A stretch of DNA of 64,000 nucleotides from CAZBME01 sp964645835 (GTDB taxonomy: Bacteria > Desulfobacterota > Syntrophia > Syntrophales > UBA8958), in assembly GCA_964645835.1 (NCBI GenBank), contig CAZYDG010000044.1, positions 1 to 64,000 of the forward strand, read 5' to 3'. The position numbers were made by a program, and so were the translations under genes. Under the pieces are notes generated by a model. That model saw only the letters and a program-made list of their open reading frames with translations, had not been told where the DNA came from and ran no database searches. This document shows positions 42,576-50,959 of this stretch, piece by piece; position 1 is the stretch's first letter, and every line of letters starts with the position of its first letter.

Positions 42576-44432
42576 ATGGATAGTGAAGACATGGTAGCGA
42601 AGGGCGAAGAGTTGGTTCGGCAAAACAAATTGCAGGAAGCGCAGGATCAGTTTCTTCTCGCCCTTCAATCTGATCCCGAAAACAAAGAGGCCTGCAATAA
42701 CCTCGCAGTAATTGCATTTTCCCTCGGCGATCAGGAACTGGCTGTGGCCATGCTCCGGAAGGCCCTTCATATCGATCCCTGCTATACTGATGCCATTCTG
42801 AATCTGCGAGATGTCCTGAAATCCCAAAATGCCTTGAGCAAAGTTTTTCCCGTCATTGAGAAAGCACTGGCCTTGGATCCCGAAAATGATGAACTGGCCA
42901 GGGTATTTAAGGATATGAAATCAGAAATCTTATCAGTGAGAACAGGTGAAGGCAAGATTGACATTGATCGCGTTCCTGAAGATCGGCTACAACCTGATAG
43001 CTCGAAAATGAACAGACATGATGTCATCAGGGCCAACGACGGATTCTTCAAGATTGTCCAGGACAAAGTACAAGAGATTTCTTCGGGTAACAAACCTGTT
43101 GATCCTTTGTTCGCGGCACTTTTGTTCAAGGAGACTTTCAAGTTTGCCGGAGCCAATAGCATCCATATTCTCAACGCGTTGGCAAAGATCCTGAAAGATT
43201 CGGATTTTCTTTACGAAGCGAGCGTTTTGGCCCATCGGTCCCTCATGCTTCAAGACAACATAATGGCTCGTCAAATTCTTGACGATATTATCTATAAACC
43301 ACCCATGCCTCGAAGCACCAAAATTGAGGTCTCAACTTACTGTAATCTGCGCTGTCCTCTGTGCATGAATCAAAAGCGACCGGATCTGTTCCTGAAGCGG
43401 GAGCACATGAGTCTGACCAGATTCAAATTTATATGGGAGAGAATCAAGGCGTCAGCAAAAATAGCCATCCTCGTTGGTCAGGGCGAATCATTTCTGAACC
43501 CTGATATTTATGAGATAATCGAACTGGCAGCCGGGGATTGTCCCTGTGTCTATATCGACACGAACGGCAGTTTGAGGCTGGATCATGACCGGCTGGTCAG
43601 GAGTGGTTTGGCAGAACTGAACTATAGCATCGACGGAATAGATCAGCAGATGTACAGCAAGTACCGGCGCAAAGGTGATTTCAACAAGGCCATGGATAAC
43701 CTTAAGAAAACTGTGGCAGCGAAGAAACGCCATAAAGAGTCGAAGCTGCGCATTGTCTGGAAATACGTGGTCTTCAAACACAACGAGGCTTATGTTGCTG
43801 AAGCCGAAAAGATGGCAGCGGACATTGGTGTAGACGAGTTTCGTCTTGAACCCTGTGGGGCTGATTACGATAATTGGGATGAACTTGTGAGGTTTACATC
43901 TGTCAGCCCCGCATACCATCGCGGTTCATTTTTTTCAAAACGTCACGGCCGCGTCATGGCTAATCTTGATCGCTTCGTGAAGCACTGCGCGATTCCCTCA
44001 AAGGAGATCGAAGTCCTCATCAATGGCGATGTGAAATTCTGCTGTGCCCTGGACCGGGACCAGGTGATCGGGAATATCTTGACCGCCGGTTCTTTCCTCG
44101 ATATTTGGCATGCTCCCCAAACTGCGCTGCTAAGGAAAAAAATCCTTGAGGACCGATTCAGTTTTCAGCCCTGTGTTTTCTGTTCAATGAGACAGGACCG
44201 CATGGATAGTTTTTTCTGGGATACAGAATTTGCTGAAGGCGGAGATGAAGACCAGGCCATCTATAATCGATTGTTTCCCGAGGAGGACAGGCTTTATTAC
44301 GATAACATCCGGATCAGCCAATCCGAACTGTCGAAGTTGAAGGCAGAGGGCAAGGACAAGGAAGTTGACTATTACCAAAAACTTGGCCGGATCCATCAAG
44401 ATTATGGACAGTCAGACCAACACAACCACTGA
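42576..44432 (+). CDS. TPR-radical SAM protein with SPASM-like C-terminus
   Basis: A 618-residue protein. TPR-type repeats occupy about 1-110 (NKLQEAQDQFLLALQSDPEN, ACNNLAVIAFSLGDQELAVA). A helical middle leads to a radical SAM core (about 245-450) with the cluster cysteines Cys256, Cys260 and Cys263 in CNLRCPLC. More cysteines follow (HCAIPSKEIEVLINGDVKFC and CVFCSMRQDR), as in SPASM/twitch domains that bind extra clusters. Family members modify peptides or sugars. ATG 42576 is taken; an in-frame ATG at 42531 would add 15 residues. It is flanked by opposed genes and followed by the AT-rich gene, 18 bp downstream. Substrate unknown. Confidence 0.8.
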   Translation: MDSEDMVAKGEELVRQNKLQEAQDQFLLALQSDPENKEACNNLAVIAFSLGDQELAVAMLRKALHIDPCYTDAILNLRDVLKSQNALSKVFPVIEKALALDPENDELARVFKDMKSEILSVRTGEGKIDIDRVPEDRLQPDSSKMNRHDVIRANDGFFKIVQDKVQEISSGNKPVDPLFAALLFKETFKFAGANSIHILNALAKILKDSDFLYEASVLAHRSLMLQDNIMARQILDDIIYKPPMPRSTKIEVSTYCNLRCPLCMNQKRPDLFLKREHMSLTRFKFIWERIKASAKIAILVGQGESFLNPDIYEIIELAAGDCPCVYIDTNGSLRLDHDRLVRSGLAELNYSIDGIDQQMYSKYRRKGDFNKAMDNLKKTVAAKKRHKESKLRIVWKYVVFKHNEAYVAEAEKMAADIGVDEFRLEPCGADYDNWDELVRFTSVSPAYHRGSFFSKRHGRVMANLDRFVKHCAIPSKEIEVLINGDVKFCCALDRDQVIGNILTAGSFLDIWHAPQTALLRKKILEDRFSFQPCVFCSMRQDRMDSFFWDTEFAEGGDEDQAIYNRLFPEEDRLYYDNIRISQSELSKLKAEGKDKEVDYYQKLGRIHQDYGQSDQHNH

Positions 44433-44450
44433 TGTAACATTGAGAGAAGG

Positions 44451-45938
44451 TTGAATATGGATAATAACAATAACGGGATCATGTATTTGATCGATTATAT
44501 GGAAAAAGCTTTCAACTATTGTACATCTAAAGTCAATAATCGCGAATATGATGATGATTTAAATAATATGATAAATGCCGTTGTGGATATTTTTCTTCTG
44601 ATAAATGATAAAATTAGTTCAGAGAATGATAGCAAAGTTCAAAGCTTAAGTGTGGAATTAGCAGACAAGCTGGTTGAAATCGCCGAAGATATCAACAACC
44701 GAATATATGAGAATTTATCATATTTATACGCCAGGCAGGCGGTGGCTGCCTTCACGGAATGGAAGGAATATATTAGAAGCCGTCACAAATATAAAATTAT
44801 CGTATACGGAATAACTCAGTACTACTTTCTCCTGCAAAAGATAATAAACGGGGACCGGGCCGAGATTATCGCATACAGTGACATCAATGACGATAACATT
44901 GGAAAATCAATGCAGGGACTGGAGATTATAGATATAAATAAAATAGACCTGTATGAATATGACTACCTGCTTTTATTAGGCGGGATTGATGATGAATTGC
45001 TGGTCCATCTGTTCAATGCAGGGAAACTGCATCGCGGTAAAATATTTAACTTCTGCAGGCACTTCCTCGTCGATTCGGATTGTAATTTCTATACAAAATA
45101 CTACAACTTTATGGATAGTGATAAGAAATTTGAAGGATTCATTACAGGCCTGTCTTATTTTGAATCGGGTATAAATACGGAATTCTTAAAGAAGAGATTT
45201 TTTAATTTTGCTGTTGCAACCCAGGACCTATTTTTCGATTATCAACTGATAAAGTACGCTCTTGAATTTGAAAATTTTAAAAATACTCTTAAATACAATA
45301 TCATAGGCATGCCATACTACGGATTTGGATTCGACTTGTCGAAATCAAGAAATGTCAGAACCATAAGAACTGAAATATATTATCCGATCCTGGGAACCAT
45401 TCATAATTATGAAAACGGGGAAGCTTTCAAAAGAGAATATGAAATCTATAAAAGTATCTGCAGCAAGGTTTTCAGGCATGATTATGCCAGGATAATTTAT
45501 GAATCTTTAAAACATGACGGTCTTAAAGTTTTGGAAGATGCGAAGAGGACTGAATTTGACAGTAGAAATTTGACGATTGATGAAAGAAACGTTCTCATCG
45601 AGGATATAAAAAGGGATTTCAATAAACACTATCCCCTTACAGTGAAAGAAAATATCGATATTATGAAAGCATATCTTCAGTTACTCGAATTAAATAATAT
45701 TAAACCTATTATTCTTTGTTCTCCCGTAACAAAGCTATATAGAGATCATGCATCAAGAGAGATAAAATACGAATTTTATAATATAATAAACGAGTTAAAG
45801 CTAAATCATACTTTTCAATTCATAGATTATTTCGAAAGTGAACAATTCAGCGACGATGAATTTAGTGATTCGTCTCACCTGAATTATGAAGGTTCGAAAA
45901 AATTTACCAACATTCTCAATGACATTATTGAGTGGTAA
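44451..45938 (+). CDS. AT-rich SGNH/DltD-like protein with Rossmann-like N-domain
   Basis: A 495-residue protein with no membrane segment. The helical N-terminus (1-115) leads to a Rossmann-like segment (about 120-190, YKIIVYGITQYYFLLQKIIN, DINDDNIGKS). The C-terminal part (about 225-495) looks like an SGNH-type domain: GLSYFESGI (possible Ser block), NFAVATQDLFFDYQLI, IIGMPYYGFGFDLSKS, PIILCSPVTKLYRDH and the catalytic-type D-x-x-H in DSSHLNYEGSKKF. DltD and related acyl/O-modifying enzymes share this order. The gene is much richer in A+T than its neighbours (AAT, ATA and AAA codons dominate), a sign of recent transfer. AGAAGG lies 6 nt before ATG 44457 (third codon), so that start is possible too. 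It overlaps the end of the opposing gene by 14 nt. Confidence 0.7.
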   Translation: MNMDNNNNGIMYLIDYMEKAFNYCTSKVNNREYDDDLNNMINAVVDIFLLINDKISSENDSKVQSLSVELADKLVEIAEDINNRIYENLSYLYARQAVAAFTEWKEYIRSRHKYKIIVYGITQYYFLLQKIINGDRAEIIAYSDINDDNIGKSMQGLEIIDINKIDLYEYDYLLLLGGIDDELLVHLFNAGKLHRGKIFNFCRHFLVDSDCNFYTKYYNFMDSDKKFEGFITGLSYFESGINTEFLKKRFFNFAVATQDLFFDYQLIKYALEFENFKNTLKYNIIGMPYYGFGFDLSKSRNVRTIRTEIYYPILGTIHNYENGEAFKREYEIYKSICSKVFRHDYARIIYESLKHDGLKVLEDAKRTEFDSRNLTIDERNVLIEDIKRDFNKHYPLTVKENIDIMKAYLQLLELNNIKPIILCSPVTKLYRDHASREIKYEFYNIINELKLNHTFQFIDYFESEQFSDDEFSDSSHLNYEGSKKFTNILNDIIEW

Positions 45939-47532
45939 TTGTTCTATCGGGATACGTCGACTGTAATGTCTTCAATGCTTCTCGAACATCTGCCTGGTCA
46001 GGTTCAATCTCCAAGGACTTGGAGAGAATCGGGATAGCTTGATAACCTAACCCCGATTCCATATAAGCCAACGCAAGTTGATTCAATCTGCGATAATCAC
46101 TACGTTCCGGGGCTAAATATTTTTTAAGAAAAGAAATGGCGTCTGTCCATCGCTTTTGGCCAATATATAGATCGATAAGGTTCAACAGGATGTCGTCATC
46201 GCTACTTCTGAAGAAGAAGGCTCTCAGATAGTATTTCTCCGCTAATGCAACTTCTCCTTTCGCATATAGAACAGTTCCCAGGTTGTTAAGGGCCTCGGAG
46301 TATTCCGGATTCGCCTGTACAATCTGCTCAAAGAAGGCCTGTGCTTCGTCCAGCTTTCCTGCCTGAAACAAGTCCTCGCCATGAGTTAAAGGTTCCTTTA
46401 CAAGCAATCCGGCGTATCTTTCCAGGTAGCGGTTGGATAATGGCATCCGGAAAAGATAGTAGGGTTCGTAGCTGCGTATGTTCTCATAGAGCCTCTGCCA
46501 CTTTTTCCCCGTTTCCCGGAAGGCCTGCTGGAGTTTGGTCGATGTGTCGATGCCGGTACCTCTCTCCAGGTCCTCCACCATTTCTTCTACCGCTTCAAGG
46601 ATTTCATCTGCCGAGTTTGGGATGATTTCCAGACCGTATCGTTCAAAGTCCATATCACGCGGATGATGGCGCATGACGAGCATTCGTTCGTTGAAATCGA
46701 GGAGTCTTCCCCCTTGGTGTCGAACCTTGATGGGTTTCAAGATATATCTGTCTAACGGGTGCATCGGGTAAGTTGGGTGGTCAACCAAATTAACCAATAA
46801 GATCGGTGGTCCTTTAAAGGCGACGGGAATAATGATTGGACCTGATGGATGACACAGCATGAACCTGCAGCGGGTAGCCATCCAGATATCGGTTAATGGA
46901 TGCTTGTCATCCATCTGCGTCAAATCAAAAAAGCCCGGCATTGGCGGCAGCGGTGTCATGGACGGATCACCGATACGAACGACACGGAAATTTTTCTTAA
47001 GCAAATATTGTATTGACGGAAGAAGCGATGAGATGGGTGAGTCTCTGTAAAATTGATTGGTAATATGCTTATGATACCCGGCTTCCCGATTATGAATACA
47101 GATAAAGGGTTCATCTGGGCCTATGCCGATGTTTTCCTGGATTCGTTTTCCTTCCGCTATTTCTTCATCGGAAAGTTCCAGAAAACGAGGGGAGGCAAAA
47201 TCTCCCCTGACTAACTTTTCAGCCCACCGATCAAGGGCAATATCCACAGGTGGCATGGGAACAAGAGGCCGACCGTCCGGATCATTCAACCGTAATCTGC
47301 CCTGCAGCAGCAGGTCAAATTTCTCCACGGGCATAGCCATGACTTTAAAATACCGATGAAGTATCTTCATGACAGCCATGTTGGATGGTTGACGGTTATC
47401 AGGGTACAGGAGCACAACCTGCTCCGGATCGTCAGGACCGGGATTCAGGAGAAAGAATGGTTCAAGTATAATATGACCAAAGGCATTGACGGCATGCAAT
47501 AGATGATAGCCGATGAGATCTTTTCGCGCCAT
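45925..47532 (-). CDS. TIGR04372-like glycosyltransferase with TPR tail
   Basis: A 535-residue protein. The first about 370 residues resemble the TIGR04372 glycosyltransferase family: FICIHNREAGYHKHITNQFY, DSPISSLLPSIQYLLKKNFR, VVRIGDPSMTPLPPMPGFFD and ATRCRFMLCHPSGPIIIPVA. The C-terminal about 130 residues are TPR repeats (LDEAQAFFEQIVQANPEYSE, ALNNLGTVLYAKGEVALAEK). The combination echoes the TPR plus catalytic design of its neighbours. It lies 3 bp after the radical SAM gene at 47536 in the same direction, so the two are probably co-transcribed. Assignment rests on remembered motifs and is moderate. Confidence 0.65.
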   Translation of the reverse strand: MARKDLIGYHLLHAVNAFGHIILEPFFLLNPGPDDPEQVVLLYPDNRQPSNMAVMKILHRYFKVMAMPVEKFDLLLQGRLRLNDPDGRPLVPMPPVDIALDRWAEKLVRGDFASPRFLELSDEEIAEGKRIQENIGIGPDEPFICIHNREAGYHKHITNQFYRDSPISSLLPSIQYLLKKNFRVVRIGDPSMTPLPPMPGFFDLTQMDDKHPLTDIWMATRCRFMLCHPSGPIIIPVAFKGPPILLVNLVDHPTYPMHPLDRYILKPIKVRHQGGRLLDFNERMLVMRHHPRDMDFERYGLEIIPNSADEILEAVEEMVEDLERGTGIDTSTKLQQAFRETGKKWQRLYENIRSYEPYYLFRMPLSNRYLERYAGLLVKEPLTHGEDLFQAGKLDEAQAFFEQIVQANPEYSEALNNLGTVLYAKGEVALAEKYYLRAFFFRSSDDDILLNLIDLYIGQKRWTDAISFLKKYLAPERSDYRRLNQLALAYMESGLGYQAIPILSKSLEIEPDQADVREALKTLQSTYPDRTITTQ

Positions 47533-47535
47533 TTC

Positions 47536-48690
47536 TCACATCTCCTTGCGGGATATCACTTTTACTTCATTCCATAACACACCGCATCCACTACAAGGAA
47601 CCGGAGGCTGATCGCTCAGTACTGCCTTGCGCCAAGTTTTATAACGAAGGTTGTTCCAGATTTCCTTGAAGTCATCGTTGAACAGATTTCCCATGATGAG
47701 GCTGTCATAATCAGTGCTTGCAAAGGGTCCGATCCCGCAAGGAAGACAGTTGCCATTTGCCGACACATGCACCTGTGACCAAGGACGTAGACAAAATACC
47801 CATGGACCCGGTTTGTTGATTTTAACAGATGTTTGATTCATACCGGGCCTTATCGGACCAGATGTGTTCAGTGTGATGTTAAAACCGGCAGCAATGGCCT
47901 CGGCCTCGGAGATGATATGTTTGGCCTCTTGGTCACAATCGACATAAACAGATTGATTACTGGTCATGAGGCCTGGAGGATCGGCGCTATCCAATAAATA
48001 TACCATGGCATTCAGATTAACTTCCGTGACGCCGATATCGGCTGCCAATCTTATCATTTCCGGCAAATCGGCGATATTTTCACGAATGCAGGTGACCCAA
48101 ATTGAGACTTTGGGGAGCTCTGCTTTTTGAGCCCTTTGCATTGCACGGAAGCTTCTAATATTGTTCGCGACATCCTGTAAAAGTTTGACGCCGCATACCT
48201 TGTCGTACGTGTCAGACTTTGCCCCGTCGATTGAACAGCGCAATTCGTCCAGACCACTGTCTATGAGCTCTTGACCAACTTTGGCGTCAAGCAAAGCGGC
48301 GCTGCTTGAAACCATCACGGTTACGTCACGTTCCTTGAAATACTTGATCATGTCTGGCAGCTTTTTGTTTAGCAGGGGTTCCCCGATCCCCGCAAAGACA
48401 ACACGTTCAACACTGGGAAATTGTTCAGCGATTTTTAAGAATTCCTCCCATGTAAGTGATTTTGATTTTTCTAATTTAAAATATGTGCGCGGGCAAGTCC
48501 TGCACCGCAGAACGCATTTATTGGTGGCCTCAATGACAAGTACATGGGGTAGGTCAGTTGCAAGATAACCGCGTTTTTCCAGCTCGATAAAATCATATAT
48601 TCGCGGCAATTTTATGGCAGGATTTTCAAGAAATTCCTCTTCTAGTTTACCCTTAGACCCAATATGAGAACTTTTTATGTTCTTTTCCAT
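47536..48690 (-). CDS. Radical SAM/SPASM domain protein
   Basis: A 384-residue enzyme. The radical SAM core has Cys59, Cys63 and Cys66 in KCVLRCRTCPR, then GIGEPLLNKKLPDMIKYF and the SIDGAKSDTYDKV block. A SPASM-type C-terminus follows (FCLRPWSQVHVSANGNCLPC, then IWNNLRYKTWRKAVL and PCSGCG), suggesting one or two auxiliary clusters. ATG 48690 follows AAAGGG by 8 nt. Similar enzymes act on peptides or on sugars in antibiotic and cell-envelope clusters. It begins the nearly unbroken minus-strand pair with the TIGR04372-like gene; the substrate is unknown. Confidence 0.85.
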   Translation of the reverse strand: MEKNIKSSHIGSKGKLEEEFLENPAIKLPRIYDFIELEKRGYLATDLPHVLVIEATNKCVLRCRTCPRTYFKLEKSKSLTWEEFLKIAEQFPSVERVVFAGIGEPLLNKKLPDMIKYFKERDVTVMVSSSAALLDAKVGQELIDSGLDELRCSIDGAKSDTYDKVCGVKLLQDVANNIRSFRAMQRAQKAELPKVSIWVTCIRENIADLPEMIRLAADIGVTEVNLNAMVYLLDSADPPGLMTSNQSVYVDCDQEAKHIISEAEAIAAGFNITLNTSGPIRPGMNQTSVKINKPGPWVFCLRPWSQVHVSANGNCLPCGIGPFASTDYDSLIMGNLFNDDFKEIWNNLRYKTWRKAVLSDQPPVPCSGCGVLWNEVKVISRKEM

Positions 48691-48717
48691 TCGCAAGACC
48701 CTTTCAAAAGATTTCGC

Positions 48718-49452
48718 TCAAGTGTTCCGTGAGTTGTTCGAAACTACATCAGGTTGTTGTAATCCCAAATTCATTACTTTGAGATAGGTTTCCGGGGTTC
48801 CTATATCAATATGTGCCTCATTAGTGTGGTAAGTATATATTTTACCTAAATATTTCCCAATCAACTGCGTACTGATGTCATTAATCTTGCCCGCATAGGA
48901 ACGAATATCACGAATGAAATCCTTGCTTAAGATGTAAACGGCACCGTTGGCCCTGTTGCCGGGTGGGTTGGCTATTTTTTCGTGAAAACGCATCAAGACT
49001 CCTTGCTCGTTGAGCTCCACGATCCCGCATGAAGAGGGATTATCTGTGTTGAATGTCAGCATGGTCATCAGACAACCCGCAGGACGCTCTAGATGTGCTT
49101 TGATAAACAGACGCCAATCGCATAAGGCATAGTTATCTGCATGAATGAGGAACCCATCTTCATCCTGGAAGAAATCAATATTCGCGAACAGGGTGCCCGC
49201 AGTTCCCAACAGCTCCGGTTCATATACCAGCTTCACGTTTCGTCTGTGGGGACTGGTCAGAAAATGCTGTTCCACCTGTTCTGCCAGGTAATGTGTATTG
49301 ATCAGGAAAGGACCGACTCCAGCGCAAGTCAAATTGTTGAGCCAGATTTCCAACAAGGGTATCCCATTAATCGGAAGCAGGCATTTAGGAATGGTGTTGG
49401 TAATCGGTTGCAACCGCGTTCCGAATCCCCCTGCTAAAAGAATCGCTCGCAT
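48718..49452 (-). CDS. Sugar-phosphate nucleotidyltransferase (HddC/RmlA-like)
   Basis: A 244-residue enzyme with the nucleotidyltransferase signature AILLAGGFGTRLQPITNTIP followed by KCLLPINGIPLLEIWL. Further blocks are YEPELLGTAGTL, FLIHADNYALCD and the C-terminal HIDIGTPETYLKVM. This is the short form typical of mannose- or heptose-1-phosphate guanylyl-/cytidylyltransferases such as HddC. AAGGAG lies 9 nt before ATG 49452, and the start overlaps the stop of the kinase half gene by 1 nt. With the heptose kinase and GmhA-like isomerase in the same run, D-glycero-D-manno-heptose 1-phosphate is the favoured substrate; other hexose phosphates are possible. Confidence 0.8.
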   Translation of the reverse strand: MRAILLAGGFGTRLQPITNTIPKCLLPINGIPLLEIWLNNLTCAGVGPFLINTHYLAEQVEQHFLTSPHRRNVKLVYEPELLGTAGTLFANIDFFQDEDGFLIHADNYALCDWRLFIKAHLERPAGCLMTMLTFNTDNPSSCGIVELNEQGVLMRFHEKIANPPGNRANGAVYILSKDFIRDIRSYAGKINDISTQLIGKYLGKIYTYHTNEAHIDIGTPETYLKVMNLGLQQPDVVSNNSRNT

Positions 49453-50171
49453 CACGTCAACTCCTTCAACAAATCCTTGGCGCGAAGAGGGGTGTTGCCA
49501 ACCCGACTCACTTGAATGGCTGCGGCAAGCGCCCCTAAACAAGCCGCTTCCCATATGTTACCGCCGCTTGCCAATGTCAGGGCACTGGTGATTAGTAAAG
49601 AGTCTCCCGCACCGGCAACATCTCTGGGTGCGGAATTTAATGCCCCGATTCGGTCGGTCAGCCAGTCCTGATCTGTTCCGTTGTCGGCATGGATCACTAA
49701 ACCTTCTTCTCCCAGCTTTAGAAAAATATTCTTTGCCTCTGCCTGCTGTCTGAGGGCCTCGGCCATCACAACGAGTCCATCTTCATGGTTACGAGTGCTG
49801 ATTCGCGCTTCATGTTCTGTCGGGGTCAGTAAATCCATTTTTCGAAAGCGGCCTATATTACCCACCTGAGAAGACGATTGGCTATCAGCGGCAAGGAGTA
49901 CACATCGCCCTTTGGCCATAAGGATAATCCGATCCACCAGGGTTTGGGGAAGGCAACCGTAGTTAAAATCGGAAAAAACCAGCAAATTTGCCCCCTCCGA
50001 TGATGCTTTGATATGCTCCAGTACATGATTCTGGAGTTTAGTGCTGATGGATCGCTGGTGCAGATGGCTGATCCGGAGCAATGTCTTGCCTTTGCACCGA
50101 AAGCGCTGCTTGAGTGTCGTCGGTCGACTGTCATCCGTAAGAATGTGTGTTTTTACCCCTGCCGCGGCCAA
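49452..50171 (-). CDS. PfkB-type heptose kinase, C-terminal part (frameshifted)
   Basis: A 239-residue frame that continues the PfkB kinase domain begun by the gene at 50153. It starts AAAGVKTHILTDDSRPTTLK, and has LLVFSDFNYGCLPQTLVDRI and the C-terminal anion-hole and catalytic signature APRDVAGAGDSLLITSALTL, where the GAGD Asp is the base. It has no N-terminal kinase part and no good start of its own. Inserting one base near 50170 joins it in frame with the upstream gene (ending SELAAAGV-like). So this is the second half of one broken or misread gene. Likely role: phosphorylation of a sugar phosphate such as sedoheptulose-derived heptose 7-phosphate. Confidence 0.75.
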   Translation of the reverse strand: MAAAGVKTHILTDDSRPTTLKQRFRCKGKTLLRISHLHQRSISTKLQNHVLEHIKASSEGANLLVFSDFNYGCLPQTLVDRIILMAKGRCVLLAADSQSSSQVGNIGRFRKMDLLTPTEHEARISTRNHEDGLVVMAEALRQQAEAKNIFLKLGEEGLVIHADNGTDQDWLTDRIGALNSAPRDVAGAGDSLLITSALTLASGGNIWEAACLGALAAAIQVSRVGNTPLRAKDLLKELT

Positions 50172-50887
50172 TTCACTCTGGGCAAATCTCGGGTATCATC
50201 GGCTCCGGCAACGGTCACGAACTGTACTGAAGCGCCCAGTCCGGCGGCGTGGGCGGCCACAATCCCTGCGCCGCCAACAAAGCGAATGGAATCCACAGGA
50301 GTGACCACAATCGTGGGGTCTTCCTGAGACATGCCCAGAGGCTGACAAGTAATGTACTCATCTACGATCAGGTCGCCGACTACACAAACTTTGAGAGAGG
50401 GAAATTTCTGCAGCAGTATTGCGAGCCTTTCCGGTTGAATGCAATGGCGCACCAGGTAGTCTTGGGGAAGGCTGATGGAACGCGGGTCCGATTCGTAAAA
50501 TTCCTTGCGCAGCAGATCAAGGGAGGAAAAGACGGTCTCACCTGAACTGAACAGCAGCCGCCCGCCATACTCTGCCAAAACAGCCAGTTCGGGATTGAAG
50601 AGAGACTCGTGTTCTTTGCCTTTGACCACAATATCGGGGTGCAGGCGGGAAATCGTGTGCGTCACCGGCTCGTCGATTATGAAGGCTTCATCAACCCAAC
50701 TATTGCTTTGCACACCTTCCAAACGAAACTTCTCCGGCACGTGTGCAGAATTACCGGCCATACGATCACTTTGAACTGCTACGACGAGTCGATCACCGCA
50801 TTCTTTGGCAAACCGAAGGAGACGTAAGTGTCCTGGGTGCAGGACATTGAAGTGGCCGGAGACAAGAACGGTTTTTTTCTTATTCAT
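50153..50887 (-). CDS. HldE-like cytidylyltransferase plus kinase N-terminus (reversed order, frameshifted)
   Basis: A 244-residue frame. Residues 1-130 are a RfaE2-type nucleotidyltransferase (VLVSGHFNVLHPGHLRLLRF, with the HxGH motif, and DIVVKGKEHESL). Residues about 165-230 begin a PfkB kinase (VCVVGDLIVDEYITCQPLGM, then IRFVGGAGIVAAHAAGLGAS and VQFVTVAGADD). Then the frame runs out in an uncharacteristic tail and stops. The kinase resumes in the next frame at 50171. Standard HldE has kinase first and transferase last, so the order here is reversed. The 1-base shift may be a real mutation or a sequence error. Confidence 0.75.
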   Translation of the reverse strand: MNKKKTVLVSGHFNVLHPGHLRLLRFAKECGDRLVVAVQSDRMAGNSAHVPEKFRLEGVQSNSWVDEAFIIDEPVTHTISRLHPDIVVKGKEHESLFNPELAVLAEYGGRLLFSSGETVFSSLDLLRKEFYESDPRSISLPQDYLVRHCIQPERLAILLQKFPSLKVCVVGDLIVDEYITCQPLGMSQEDPTIVVTPVDSIRFVGGAGIVAAHAAGLGASVQFVTVAGADDTRDLPRVNWPRQG

Positions 50888-50959
50888 GAATCACCTATGG
50901 TAAATGCGGACCTATGGCGCCGTATCCGGGCCTGGCAATTTTTATGGGAAATAAGTTGA

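Noticed and set aside
50140..50200. Programmed ribosomal frameshift in the kinase gene
   Set aside because: No slippery heptamer or stimulatory structure seen on the minus strand; a simple indel or sequence error explains it better.
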